Virus record (IMG/VR): IMGVR_UViG_3300043256_000158
Location: 1-53,305 of that record
Reading direction: 5' to 3' (one strand)
Length of the DNA: 53,305 nucleotides
Origin: a virus
Part shown: positions 15,273 through 21,277 of the stretch, piece by piece
How the letters are laid out: each line of letters starts with the position of its first letter
Position numbering within the stretch: the first letter of the stretch is position 1
The notes under the pieces: model-generated
Database searches by the model: none
What the model was told of the DNA's origin: nothing
The model's input: the letters and a program-made list of their open reading frames with translations, nothing else
Translations under genes and position numbers: made by a program

Positions 15273-15427
15273 CGCTTGCGCCTCGATGGCCGCACCTTAC
15301 CCACCGCCGCCACGGCTCGGGATGAGGCTTTGGCCGGTAGGCTGCGGCCAGGACGTACCTTACCTACGGCGGCACGGGCTTTTGCATTGGCCCAGCTCGG
15401 CAGTGTGGGACGGTAACGAGGCATCAT
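15269..15427 (-). CDS. Small very basic protein with an internal repeat
   Basis: A 52-residue frame starts at the ATG at 15427, overlapping the TGA of the next upstream gene (ATGATGA). Nearly a third of its residues are Lys or Arg. It contains two copies of the motif AVGKVRP (about residues 20-26 and 42-48), each followed by a short basic stretch. No acidic residue is present. It looks like a small nucleic-acid-binding or condensing protein, which is inference from composition. Confidence 0.55.
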   Translation of the reverse strand: MMPRYRPTLPSWANAKARAAVGKVRPGRSLPAKASSRAVAAVGKVRPSRRKR

Positions 15428-15576
15428 GCGTGCCCCTTGTGGCTCGGCTTCACATCCGCCGGCCGCGTCATCTTCTTGTGCCGAAACGGCGTATTGGCGA
15501 TCTTGGGCTTGACAGCCTTCTTCATGCCGTAGGCCCCAGCCATTTCCTTATGGCCCCTTGCGTAACCGTGCTTCAT
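15424..15576 (-). CDS. Small basic protein
   Basis: A 50-residue protein from the ATG at 15576, which lies eight bases after GGAG. It begins 'MKHGYARGHKEMAGAYGMKK' and is Lys, His and Arg rich throughout. Its stop overlaps the start of the next small basic gene. The pair lies downstream of the NusG-like gene at the far end of the leftward early block. The function is unknown. Confidence 0.6.
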   Translation of the reverse strand: MKHGYARGHKEMAGAYGMKKAVKPKIANTPFRHKKMTRPADVKPSHKGHA

Positions 15577-15675
15577 GGCAGTTCTCCAATAGAAAAACCG
15601 AACTGGGTTTTGCATACCAGTCCGGCTCCGCCTAGGCCATTGAGCCTGCATTCCATATTCACTCCTTTCGGGAAA

Positions 15676-16200
15676 TTAAGGCAAACTCCGTAGTATGGGT
15701 GAAAGCGCTTCCGGGTGGAGACTGACTTGCACCTCGCCTTTGAACAGGCCAAGCCATACCTTCACTTCGTACCCGCTGTCAAGCTCTATGACGGCCTTCA
15801 AGCCCTCCAATATGCCCTCGGTTATCCTTACTCTTTGCCCTCGTCGATACCGCTTGCGCTGCTCGGTAGTTTCCTTCGGGGGCTTTTTGAGCATGCCCTT
15901 GTCGTCAGCCCGCAAACGCAATTCCTCGATGACGGGAACAGGAATTTCCAAGGGCTCGCCATTGCAATAAACGACGGTCGAAACCCCAATGGTGTTGTTG
16001 ATGTCGTAGACCGTCTGGCCATTCCTCACCGCGGCGAAAACGTAACGGCAGAAATAGGGCCTCATAACCAGTTTCGTACGCCGGGCGTGCTTCACCACAG
16101 CTGGATAATGCAGATACAGCGTCTTGAAGCCCTGGAATTGCAACAGGCGGTTTACCAAGCCCTCTTTTTGTACCTGCGTATAAACTGCATACCAAATCAC
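15676..16200 (-). CDS. NusG/RfaH-like transcription elongation factor
   Basis: This 174-residue protein has the two-part plan of NusG and RfaH. The N-terminal NGN-like domain starts 'MIWYAVYTQVQKEGLVNRLL' (the 'WY.V.T....E' signature) and continues to 'VMRPYFCRYVFAAV', the typical 'PLFPGYVF' strand. The C-terminal part has a KOW-like stretch 'RRGQRVRITEGILEGLKAVI' (about 118-137). Such proteins bind RNA polymerase and modify pausing and termination. Here it lies near the end of the leftward early block, before the late genes, where several hairpin terminators occur. A phage antiterminator role is inference. Confidence 0.82.
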   Translation of the reverse strand: MIWYAVYTQVQKEGLVNRLLQFQGFKTLYLHYPAVVKHARRTKLVMRPYFCRYVFAAVRNGQTVYDINNTIGVSTVVYCNGEPLEIPVPVIEELRLRADDKGMLKKPPKETTEQRKRYRRGQRVRITEGILEGLKAVIELDSGYEVKVWLGLFKGEVQVSLHPEALSPILRSLP

Positions 16201-16248
16201 AATGCTGATCCCGCATCCTTAAGACAGCAGATTATGGTATCATACATG

Positions 16249-16680
16249 TCAACCATTCCTGCTGATGCTCGATTTCGCTTTCAGAACCTGTAGCTTGTCA
16301 AAACGCTTCCTTGACCTTTCCCGACAGACAATTAACTGCTTCTTGAGTTTCTTGATATCGCTGTCAGCCCAGCGGAGCCTTTGGGATTGATAGCTGCCCC
16401 CGCAATAATCAGTAACAAGATCAGTTGGGCTTGGCAGACTACGATCTAGATACTGAGCACAACCATCACCGCCGATAACGTCGATTTTTTCTGGCGCAAC
16501 AAGGCAACGGCCCGTGACTTTTTCCCAATCAAGACACGCATCGGCACCGTGTAGTTTGCGACAAGCCTTCTGCCAACAGCGCAACGTTGGTTTATCGTTA
16601 AATTCCGTTGCCTCCCAATCCGTAGGCTCGTTGGGACGAAAATACACGCACCACGCGCAGACACCATTTTCACGATGCAT
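16249..16680 (-). CDS. Cysteine-rich protein, probably zinc-binding
   Basis: This 143-residue protein has about ten cysteines: 'VCAWCVYF' near the N-terminus, then 'LRCWQKACRKLHG', 'ADACLDW', 'GRCLVAP', 'GGDGCAQYL' and 'DYCGGSYQ'. The C-terminal third is a basic helix ('DIKKLKKQLIVCRERSRKRF'). Its ATG is preceded by TAGGAG with good spacing. The pattern resembles metal-binding phage proteins of unknown role. It lies upstream of the NusG-like gene, 49 bases apart. Confidence 0.65.
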   Translation of the reverse strand: MHRENGVCAWCVYFRPNEPTDWEATEFNDKPTLRCWQKACRKLHGADACLDWEKVTGRCLVAPEKIDVIGGDGCAQYLDRSLPSPTDLVTDYCGGSYQSQRLRWADSDIKKLKKQLIVCRERSRKRFDKLQVLKAKSSISRNG

Positions 16681-16989
16681 TAATTGTCTCCTAGCATAGA
16701 TTTTGTCAGTCAGCTTCTTCCAAGCTTAACCTCATTGCCTTTTCCTCCACAACACAACCCGTCCTGGTGGTCTACCATAGGACACTGGTTAATCTGTGAT
16801 GGCGCTCTCTTGCGGCTCTACCTTGCAGGTGCAACTTACGGCTGCCAGTCGCTAATACCACGTAGGAGTAACCTGTTTCTCACCATGCCCTATGCAAAGC
16901 ATGGATCAGACCGGGTTGTGTCTCGTCAGTCCGAGAGCCAAGTCCATTTTGCAGATCGGGAATGGACAACCGTGAGCACGACATCAAAC
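16681..16989. other. Stretch without a convincing gene
   Basis: About 300 bases separate the cysteine-rich gene from the small-RNA-like locus. Open frames exist on both strands but have no ribosome site or protein-like composition. On the minus strand two very short frames (9 and 22 codons, the first after GGAGG) lie in the leader of the gene at 16680, so this could be a transcribed leader. I see no clear promoter here. Confidence 0.4.
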
Positions 16990-17095
16990 TTGACAGCCTC
17001 ACAAATATATGTGAGCATGCAGTTGCCCTTTGCGCGGCAACCGCTCTGCCAAGACCGGCACGGACTCGCGCTAGAGACGTGCCGGTTTTCATTTC
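16990..17095 (+). ncRNA. Candidate small RNA with its own terminator
   Basis: TTGACA at 16990-16995 is followed by a palindrome CTCACA-N6-TGTGAG (16998-17015). Then come a perfect hairpin GTTGCC / GGCAAC (17022-17027, 17036-17041) and an intrinsic terminator (17054-17090). The likely transcript of about 70-75 bases would hold just these two stem-loops. The -10 region is weak, so the promoter is uncertain. Both flanking genes are on the other strand, which is why a plus-strand terminator here needs its own transcript. Confidence 0.45.
17054..17095 (+). terminator. Intrinsic terminator
   Basis: ACCGGCACG (17054-17062) pairs with CGTGCCGGT (17078-17086) over a 15-base loop, followed by TTTCATTTC. 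The nine-pair GC-rich stem with a T-rich tail functions only on the plus strand; read on the minus strand it is followed by CTTGGCAG. Confidence 0.7.
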
Positions 17096-17385
17096 ACCAC
17101 CTCAAGCTTCGGCCCTGCCAGATATGCCTTGGCGGCGCCTTCGTCCAGGTAATTTTCCCATATCCACTGATTCAAAAATGTGGTCGCCATGAGGCGGTAG
17201 AGAAAATCCGTGTCGGTATCGTCCATGGCCGACTGATAGCCTAGCCAGCCCGCGATAATCTCCCGTGGGTCTGCGCCGGCCTTGACGGCCTTGTCCCACT
17301 TTTCCTCTGCCTTGGGCCTGCTGCCAGGATTCAACCGGCCCCGACAGCCCTTGGCCAGTTGCCAGAATTCGTTGAAATTGGTCAT
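17089..17385 (-). CDS. Small protein resembling the C-terminal domain of phage replication proteins
   Basis: Read from the ATG at 17385, which overlaps the upstream TGA (ATGA), this is a 98-residue protein. It begins 'MTNFNEFWQLAKGCRGRLNP' and continues 'AEEKWDKAVKAGADPREIIA' and 'TTFLNQWIWENYLDE'. This matches the pattern 'FW..YPRK...A...W.KAL..G..PEEII.GL..Y' and 'WLNQ.RWED' that closes many phage replication initiator or loader proteins. Here it stands alone. A replication role is a guess from that resemblance. Confidence 0.6.
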   Translation of the reverse strand: MTNFNEFWQLAKGCRGRLNPGSRPKAEEKWDKAVKAGADPREIIAGWLGYQSAMDDTDTDFLYRLMATTFLNQWIWENYLDEGAAKAYLAGPKLEVVK

Positions 17386-17705
17386 TTGTCCCACTCGAAT
17401 TTGGGCGCGGCGGCGAGCATGGCGCGGTATCTCACTATGCAATCCCATGCGCGGGCTTTTGGATCGCCCAGGCAAGTTATCTTGTCCATGGCAAGAAAAA
17501 CCGCGTGAGGCAGATGCTCCGTTGTCTTGTCCGGCCATATCCGCCAGCCCTCTTCAGCGGCGGCTTCGAGGAAGGCCGGGATTACTTCATCAGTACGGGC
17601 AAGGGATTTGTGTTGAAAGCCAGCTTTTGCCCATTTGTCCGCCTTATCCCAGAGTGCCCATGCTTCTGGGTCAATCGCCCGCGCCACCTTTTCCCTTATG
17701 TCCAT
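17382..17705 (-). CDS. Phage protein of unknown function
   Basis: A 107-residue protein starting at the ATG at 17705, which overlaps the TGA of the small upstream gene (TGATG). It begins 'MDIREKVARAIDPEAWALWD', a typical opening of small phage proteins in early regions, and ends 'AWDCIVRYRAMLAAAPKFEW'. It is helical and has no known catalytic motif. It is coupled to its neighbours on both sides. Confidence 0.65.
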   Translation of the reverse strand: MDIREKVARAIDPEAWALWDKADKWAKAGFQHKSLARTDEVIPAFLEAAAEEGWRIWPDKTTEHLPHAVFLAMDKITCLGDPKARAWDCIVRYRAMLAAAPKFEWDK

Positions 17706-17788
17706 CACGCCGCCTCATCCTTCTTGGGGGGCTCGGCCAGGGCCAAGCTGGACAGGAGGATGAGCGCGTGGGCGACGAGGGCTTTCAT
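17705..17788 (-). CDS. Tiny protein with a signal-peptide-like N-terminus
   Basis: A 27-residue frame starts at the ATG at 17788, overlapping the methyltransferase TGA (ATGA), and stops at TGATG with the next gene. It reads 'MKALVAHALILLSSLALAEP' then a short charged tail: a basic start, a hydrophobic core and an ALA-like cleavage site. It would be a membrane-inserted or exported peptide. Both junctions support real translation, although the protein is very short. Confidence 0.5.
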   Translation of the reverse strand: MKALVAHALILLSSLALAEPPKKDEAA

Positions 17789-18681
17789 GGAATCGCCATC
17801 ATGATTTTCGCTGCGACTTCCGGGACAATGGCATTCCCGAAGGCGTGCAGTTTAGCCACTCGCTGGGGTATCCCATGAGCCAGCAAACAAATTCCGGGTT
17901 TAACGCGCCTCCCGTTTGAGTGCTCAGCGCCGTCCCACCCTGAGCGTAGAGATTCTTGCGATGCCCCGTATCGTCCGCACAGGGTGTCGTCCAAAGCGCC
18001 ACCTCGTCTGGTAGGTCGTTGCTCCAGTTCGGGTCCAGATACCTCTTGGCTTGCGCCCCTCGCGGCGTTCCGTCTCGAGCCTGCGGCGTGCTCCACAGAG
18101 CCGCTTTCACGGCTGTTGATAGACCGTCCCCACTGGTCTTGCTTGCTCCTTTCCTGTTGTGTAGCCCACGCACACTGACTGTAGGCCACAACCCAGACCC
18201 GATCCCGCCTGTGCGGCGCATCGACGGCACAAGCTGGAAGTATAATCGGCGGGCATACTTCGTACCCTTGGCTTTCCAGGTCAGCACACACTCGGTCGAT
18301 TGAAAGCCGGGGTGTTCCAGTAGGGTTCTCGTAAACGACGCGGCGCGCTCCGATTTCGGCAATAAGCCGAGCCATTTCCGGCCAGAGATAACGGTCATCC
18401 GATTCGCCGCGCATGGCTCCGGCAATGGAAGTAGGCTGACAGGGCGGGCCTCCGGTGAGCAGGGCATAGTCATCGGGCAGTCCGGCAAGCCTAGCGGCGA
18501 AAGCGAAGCCTCCGATTCCGGCGAACAGGTGGACCTGGCCGAATCCCTTAAGGTCATCGCCCGAGACCTCCCGGATATCCCGTTCGTCCACCTCGCCGGC
18601 GGGGATGTGGCTGGCTTCGATGAGGTTTCGCAGCCATTGGGCGCAGTACGGCTCGATCTCGTTGTAATAGGCCCATGTCAC
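17785..18681 (-). CDS. DNA (cytosine-5) methyltransferase
   Basis: This 298-residue protein starts at GTG (18681) eight bases after GGAGG, overlapping the GcrA stop (GTGA). It has C5-methyltransferase motifs: 'HLFAGIGGF' (SAM-binding, about 50-58), 'TGGPPCQPTSIAG' with the catalytic Pro-Cys (about 75-87), 'VVYENPTGTP' in place of the usual ENV, 'PHRRDRVWVVAYS', and a C-terminal 'FGNAIVPEVAAKI'. A segment like the usual motif II-III ('NEIEPYCAQWLRNLI' to 'DERDIREV') lies before motif I, so the motif order looks permuted, as in a group of related phage enzymes I know. It probably protects phage DNA or alters host methylation. Confidence 0.85.
   Translation of the reverse strand: MTWAYYNEIEPYCAQWLRNLIEASHIPAGEVDERDIREVSGDDLKGFGQVHLFAGIGGFAFAARLAGLPDDYALLTGGPPCQPTSIAGAMRGESDDRYLWPEMARLIAEIGARRVVYENPTGTPRLSIDRVCADLESQGYEVCPPIILPACAVDAPHRRDRVWVVAYSQCAWATQQERSKQDQWGRSINSRESGSVEHAAGSRRNAARGASQEVSGPELEQRPTRRGGALDDTLCGRYGASQESLRSGWDGAEHSNGRRVKPGICLLAHGIPQRVAKLHAFGNAIVPEVAAKIMMAIP
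17799..18557 (-). CDS. Overprinted second frame inside the methyltransferase gene
   Basis: A 252-codon frame lies entirely inside the methyltransferase gene in another minus-strand frame. It is not noise-like. Its C-terminal half has 'ECVLTWKAKGTKYARRLYFQ', 'GSGLWPTVSVRG', 'STPQARDGTPRG' and 'LNPEFVCWLMGYPSEWLNC'. I know these motifs ('LTWK', 'WPTP.ARD', 'LNP.FV.WLMG.P..W') from phage proteins annotated as methyltransferase-associated or hypothetical. No good ribosome site is seen near its first ATG; the true start may lie further in. Both frames seem conserved, so the locus is probably dual-coding. Confidence 0.6.
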   Translation of the reverse strand: MTLRDSARSTCSPESEASLSPLGLPDCPMTMPCSPEARPVSLLPLPEPCAANRMTVISGRKWLGLLPKSERAASFTRTLLEHPGFQSTECVLTWKAKGTKYARRLYFQLVPSMRRTGGIGSGLWPTVSVRGLHNRKGASKTSGDGLSTAVKAALWSTPQARDGTPRGAQAKRYLDPNWSNDLPDEVALWTTPCADDTGHRKNLYAQGGTALSTQTGGALNPEFVCWLMGYPSEWLNCTPSGMPLSRKSQRKS

Positions 18682-19115
18682 GCCGCCTTCCTCCGCCACG
18701 GCTTGACCCAGCACCTGGCATGATGCGCCTCGCAGTAGCTCGACCCGCGCTTGGCCTTATTGCCGCAGCGCGGCGCGTCGGCGTAGAACTTGAAGTCGAC
18801 CCCCTTCTCGCCCTCGATCCAGGCGCAGAGCGCCCGGCGCGTCGGAGGCACGCTTGCCTCGCTCTCTGGCGCCGGCAGAGGCACGGCTGCGGCGCTTGCC
18901 CCGGTCGCCTGGGCGGCAATCTCCTTGCGCGGCGCCACTGCTGGGCCCCCGGTGCGGATCGGCGAGCCCCGGCCAGGCAGGCCGAGCCGGTGCGCCTTGC
19001 CCACCACGGAACCCTTGGTCACGCCCAGCTTGTCGCCGATCAGCCGGGCCGACATGCCGTCCAGCCAGAGCTCGCGCAGTTGCGCCTCGCGCGCCTCGGT
19101 CCAGGACAAGATCAT
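18678..19115 (-). CDS. gcrA: GcrA family cell-cycle regulator
   Basis: A 145-residue protein starting at the ATG at 19115, overlapping the upstream TGA (ATGA). It opens 'MILSWTEAREAQLRELWLDG', then 'SARLIGDKLGVTKGSVVGKA' and 'HRLGLPGR', the signature DNA-binding domain of GcrA. A Pro- and Ala-rich linker leads to a C-terminal domain with Cys and His residues ('APRCGNKAKRGSSYCEAHHA'). In Caulobacter, GcrA works with sigma70 at promoters carrying methylated GANTC sites. A phage copy next to a DNA methyltransferase could redirect host cell-cycle transcription, which is inference. Confidence 0.9.
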   Translation of the reverse strand: MILSWTEAREAQLRELWLDGMSARLIGDKLGVTKGSVVGKAHRLGLPGRGSPIRTGGPAVAPRKEIAAQATGASAAAVPLPAPESEASVPPTRRALCAWIEGEKGVDFKFYADAPRCGNKAKRGSSYCEAHHARCWVKPWRRKAA

Positions 19116-19357
19116 GTCCTCAATCCCGCCAATCGCTCCGCTTCTCTCCGAATTCCATGGCTGATGCTGGTATGATCGCGCTTGAAATAAGCGGCAATGG
19201 ATTGCTGCTTGGCATCGGGAATTCGATGATAAAGCCGGTAAAATGCTCTGTACCGTGCCGCTACAATTTCCGCTTGCTGCCTGCGTCCCATGATTGCCGC
19301 GAACGGAATCCCCGTTTCCGCCGCCACCTCGTCTATGATGCGCGCGAAGTCTTTCAT
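19112..19357 (-). CDS. Stand-alone DnaA domain IV-like protein
   Basis: This 81-residue protein corresponds to the DNA-binding C-terminal domain of DnaA: 'IIDEVAAETGIPFAAIMGRR', then a helix 'AEIVAARYRAFYRLYHRIPD', then 'SIAAYFKRDHTSISHGIRR', where 'RDHTSISHG' matches the DnaA signature that reads the DnaA box. The ATPase domain is absent. It overlaps the next gene (GcrA) and the previous one by ATGA-type junctions. It may bind DnaA boxes in phage or host DNA, either to recruit or to block initiation; this is inference. Confidence 0.8.
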   Translation of the reverse strand: MKDFARIIDEVAAETGIPFAAIMGRRQQAEIVAARYRAFYRLYHRIPDAKQQSIAAYFKRDHTSISHGIRREAERLAGLRT

Positions 19358-19761
19358 GCCGCCCGTGTCCCGCCCATTGTCTCACTGTCCAGAAAATCGA
19401 GTCGTTGCGTGCTGGCCCTGAGAGGCATCAGGACACGTAGGAAGCCTTCCACCTCTTCAATCCGCTTGGCGGTGTAGACGAGCGCCCCTGCCAGCGTCAG
19501 GCGTGGGTGGAGGGCCTTCTGTGGCTTTGACAGCGTGCCGCCAGGTGCTTTCAGCTCGATACAGATGGTGCGGCCGCGGTAGACGACGAGAATATCTGGC
19601 CAGCCGGGCTTGTAGCCCATGGCCTTGAGATGTGCACCGCGTACCTTGCCGCCGCCGCCGGCCGGAATCGTCGTCCACACGGCATCATCGGGCAGGGCCA
19701 GGTCGAGGAATTGTGCGACTGCAATATGCAGGGACTCTTCGGGGTGGTTGCGACGGGTCAT
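19354..19761 (-). CDS. VRR-NUC domain nuclease
   Basis: This 135-residue protein is a small PD-(D/E)XK nuclease of the VRR-NUC type. It has 'SLHIAVAQFLDLAL' at the N-terminus, 'AMGYKPGWPDILVVYRGRTI' with the Pro-Asp, then 'CIELKAPGGTLSKPQKAL' with the Glu-x-Lys and the Gln-Lys, and 'AGALVYTAKRIEEVEGFL'. Phage members are thought to act as Holliday-junction or flap nucleases in recombination and DNA processing. It stands in the coupled early chain next to the DnaA-like gene. Confidence 0.85.
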   Translation of the reverse strand: MTRRNHPEESLHIAVAQFLDLALPDDAVWTTIPAGGGGKVRGAHLKAMGYKPGWPDILVVYRGRTICIELKAPGGTLSKPQKALHPRLTLAGALVYTAKRIEEVEGFLRVLMPLRASTQRLDFLDSETMGGTRAA

Positions 19762-19786
19762 ATCACCACCTCAAACCCGGACCACG

Positions 19787-19972
19787 TCAAACGCACTTAA
19801 TTAACGTAAAGCGTAAAGCCCCAATCCGAATTGATCGGCGATGTCCATTGCGCTCACTAAACAAACTATTCCGGTTCCACTTCACATTGACCTGCCATCG
19901 TCTCGGGAGCGGGACATATAGGAAACTTGCATTTAGACCGTCAGCCGGGTAGATATCTTTCCACGTCTTCAC
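19787..19972 (-). CDS. Small basic protein, unknown
   Basis: I start at GTG 19972, seven bases after GGAGG and overlapping the TGA of the previous small gene (GTGA), giving 61 residues. It reads 'KTWKDIYPADGLNASFLYVP' at the start and is basic toward the end ('RNGHRRSIRIGALRFTLIKC'). No motif is recognised. A 26-base gap separates it from the nuclease gene downstream. Confidence 0.6.
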   Translation of the reverse strand: MKTWKDIYPADGLNASFLYVPLPRRWQVNVKWNRNSLFSERNGHRRSIRIGALRFTLIKCV

Positions 19973-20064
19973 GCCCTCACCTCCACGCGCCCATCCATGC
20001 GCTTCTGCCACCGCCTGTCGAAGCCGCGGCTTTGCATCTTTGCCCCACGCCTGCGGTGGGTCAT
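19969..20064 (-). CDS. 31-residue basic protein similar to the HNH protein's C-terminal tail
   Basis: A short frame starts at the ATG at 20064 (overlapping the upstream TGA) and ends in a GTGA junction with the next gene. Its sequence contains 'MQSRGFDRRWQKRMDGRVEV', which closely follows the end of the HNH protein at 20243-20596 ('LASRGFEKRLRKYMDGTVEV'). The shared pattern is SRGF-x2-R-x2-K-x-MDG-x-VEVR. This suggests a partial duplication of the HNH gene's 3' end kept as a separate, translationally coupled micro-gene. Confidence 0.5.
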   Translation of the reverse strand: MTHRRRGAKMQSRGFDRRWQKRMDGRVEVRA

Positions 20065-20246
20065 GTTAATACAACGCTATCCCGTTCAATCATGCGGACC
20101 GCAGGGTGGTAATAACCGCCCGTAAGTTTATGCGGGCCACAATGAACAGAGCCGATCCCGTAACTTTCGCTTTCGTGCCCACAGAACGGACAGACCATGA
20201 CCCGTGGTGTTCGTTTGTTCACATCTGGGTCAATAACCTCAATCAC
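20061..20246 (-). CDS. Small zinc-ribbon protein
   Basis: A 61-residue protein starting at GTG overlapping the HNH gene stop (GTGA). It holds 'VMVCPFCGHESESYGIGSVH' followed by 'CGPHK', a single zinc-binding knuckle of the C-x2-C...H/C type. Such small proteins are common in phage early regions, and some counter host restriction, but I cannot assign a role. Confidence 0.65.
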   Translation of the reverse strand: MIEVIDPDVNKRTPRVMVCPFCGHESESYGIGSVHCGPHKLTGGYYHPAVRMIERDSVVLT

Positions 20247-20596
20247 GTCCTCACCTCCACTGTCCCATCCATATACTTCCGTAGTCGTTTCTCGAAGCCA
20301 CGTGAGGCCAGCTTAGAAAAACGTCGCTTCTTGACCCCGAGGTGATATTTTCGCTGCCGATCGGCCTTCCTCACCATGCGGATGTCCACCGCCGAAATTT
20401 TCTTGTGGCACCGCACCCGCACGGCACGTAAATTCTCCGGTGTATCGGCGCCGCCAAGGGCAAGCGCGGTGATGTGGTCAAATTGGTAGCCTTCACGCCG
20501 CGTGAGCTTGACGTTACAGCCGCAGGCGCAGTGCAATTTCTGCCGGCGGAGAATGCCGAGGTAGGTACAGCGGGGAAATTTGCGGCGGCGGGTCAT
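20243..20596 (-). CDS. HNH endonuclease
   Basis: This 117-residue protein has a compact HNH nuclease core: 'LHCACGCNVKLTRREGYQFD' with a Cys-x-Cys-x-Cys cluster, 'HITALALGGADTPENLRAV' (the first His and the Asn), and 'RVRCHKKISAVD' (the final His). A basic C-terminal tail follows. It may be a homing nuclease or a packaging-related nicking enzyme. The start overlaps the stop of the preceding 51-residue gene (ATGA). Confidence 0.82.
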   Translation of the reverse strand: MTRRRKFPRCTYLGILRRQKLHCACGCNVKLTRREGYQFDHITALALGGADTPENLRAVRVRCHKKISAVDIRMVRKADRQRKYHLGVKKRRFSKLASRGFEKRLRKYMDGTVEVRT

Positions 20597-20748
20597 GGCG
20601 ATTGTTCCACCTGCTCCAGCCGTTCTTTCGCCGCTGCGACGATCTCCAAAACATGCGCCGGGCGCTGGTCAAGCAGCCAAACCTTACGCTTGCGCGAGTA
20701 ATGGCACCGGATCGGGCCAAGAATTCGCTTGGCGCGGTCGAGGGTCAT
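20593..20748 (-). CDS. Small 51-residue protein
   Basis: A short frame starts at the ATG at 20748, overlapping the TGA of the upstream gene, and ends overlapping the HNH start. It reads 'MTLDRAKRILGPIRCHYSRK' and then a helix ('AHVLEIVAAAKERLEQVEQS'). Both ATGA junctions and the coding-like composition support it. No family is recognised. Confidence 0.6.
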   Translation of the reverse strand: MTLDRAKRILGPIRCHYSRKRKVWLLDQRPAHVLEIVAAAKERLEQVEQSP

Positions 20749-20933
20749 CGCAGCTTTACCGGAAGTGGTTTCACACGGGTTTCCCGAAAATTGCCCGTCA
20801 CGTCCAAGATGAAGTCCCTCGTGGCCGGACCACTTCGCTTGTATGCCCGCTCGAAAAGCTTCATTGCTTTTTCCATAGGCACCTCGGGGTCGGCCAGCGC
20901 ATCGAAGGCTTGCGCGTGCGTGACGTGGGTCAT
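20745..20933 (-). CDS. Small helical protein, unknown
   Basis: A 62-residue protein from the ATG at 20933, which overlaps the upstream TGA (GCATGACC). It reads 'MTHVTHAQAFDALADPEVPM', then 'EKAMKLFERAYKRSGPATRD', and ends basic. It is translationally coupled on both sides. The function is unknown. Confidence 0.6.
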   Translation of the reverse strand: MTHVTHAQAFDALADPEVPMEKAMKLFERAYKRSGPATRDFILDVTGNFRETRVKPLPVKLR

Positions 20934-21277
20934 GCCATACCGATCTCTGTAAGGCGGATGATGACCTGCGTTTGCCGCCACTTCTTGCTTATTTTCGGGC
21001 CTTGCTTTACTCGCTCCCAAGCATGACGCGGTGCAATTTCGGCAGCACAGAGTTTCGCCAATTTCAAACTCGGAAAGCAGCCGATGATAAAACCTGTTGA
21101 AAGATGGTTTAGTACGAAGTTGTCAACAGACCACCTGACATAAGAACGGTGCTTGAAATTGTCGATCCCAAACGGCCCGTTGGTGTAGCCCTTCACATTG
21201 ACTTTATGCCGGACACCATCTATATGGCAGTCCACTTGGAAGCAGCTCTTTGCCCATTTTTCTGCCAGTTTGGTCAT
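20930..21277 (-). CDS. Phage protein, unknown
   Basis: I start at the ATG at 21277 ('MTKLAEKWAKSCFQVDCHID'), which overlaps the stop of the preceding 41-residue gene (GTATGA), giving 115 residues. The protein is basic with beta-like segments ('VRHKVNVKGYTNGPFGIDNF') and a helix ('PSLKLAKLCAAEIAPRHAWE'). The base composition is more AT-rich than its neighbours. No motif is recognised. Confidence 0.6.
   Translation of the reverse strand: MTKLAEKWAKSCFQVDCHIDGVRHKVNVKGYTNGPFGIDNFKHRSYVRWSVDNFVLNHLSTGFIIGCFPSLKLAKLCAAEIAPRHAWERVKQGPKISKKWRQTQVIIRLTEIGMA

Noticed and set aside
16224-16252. A minus-strand promoter before the NusG-like gene (TTGACA at 16252-16247)
   Set aside because: With a 17-base spacer the -10 would be TGCTGT; the better CATAAT is only 10 bases away. 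The -35 match alone is not enough.
16962-17192. A 76-codon plus-strand frame
   Set aside because: It starts at a fair ATG but runs straight through the terminator hairpin at 17054-17095 and into the gene at 17089-17385 on the other strand; the small-RNA reading explains the region better.
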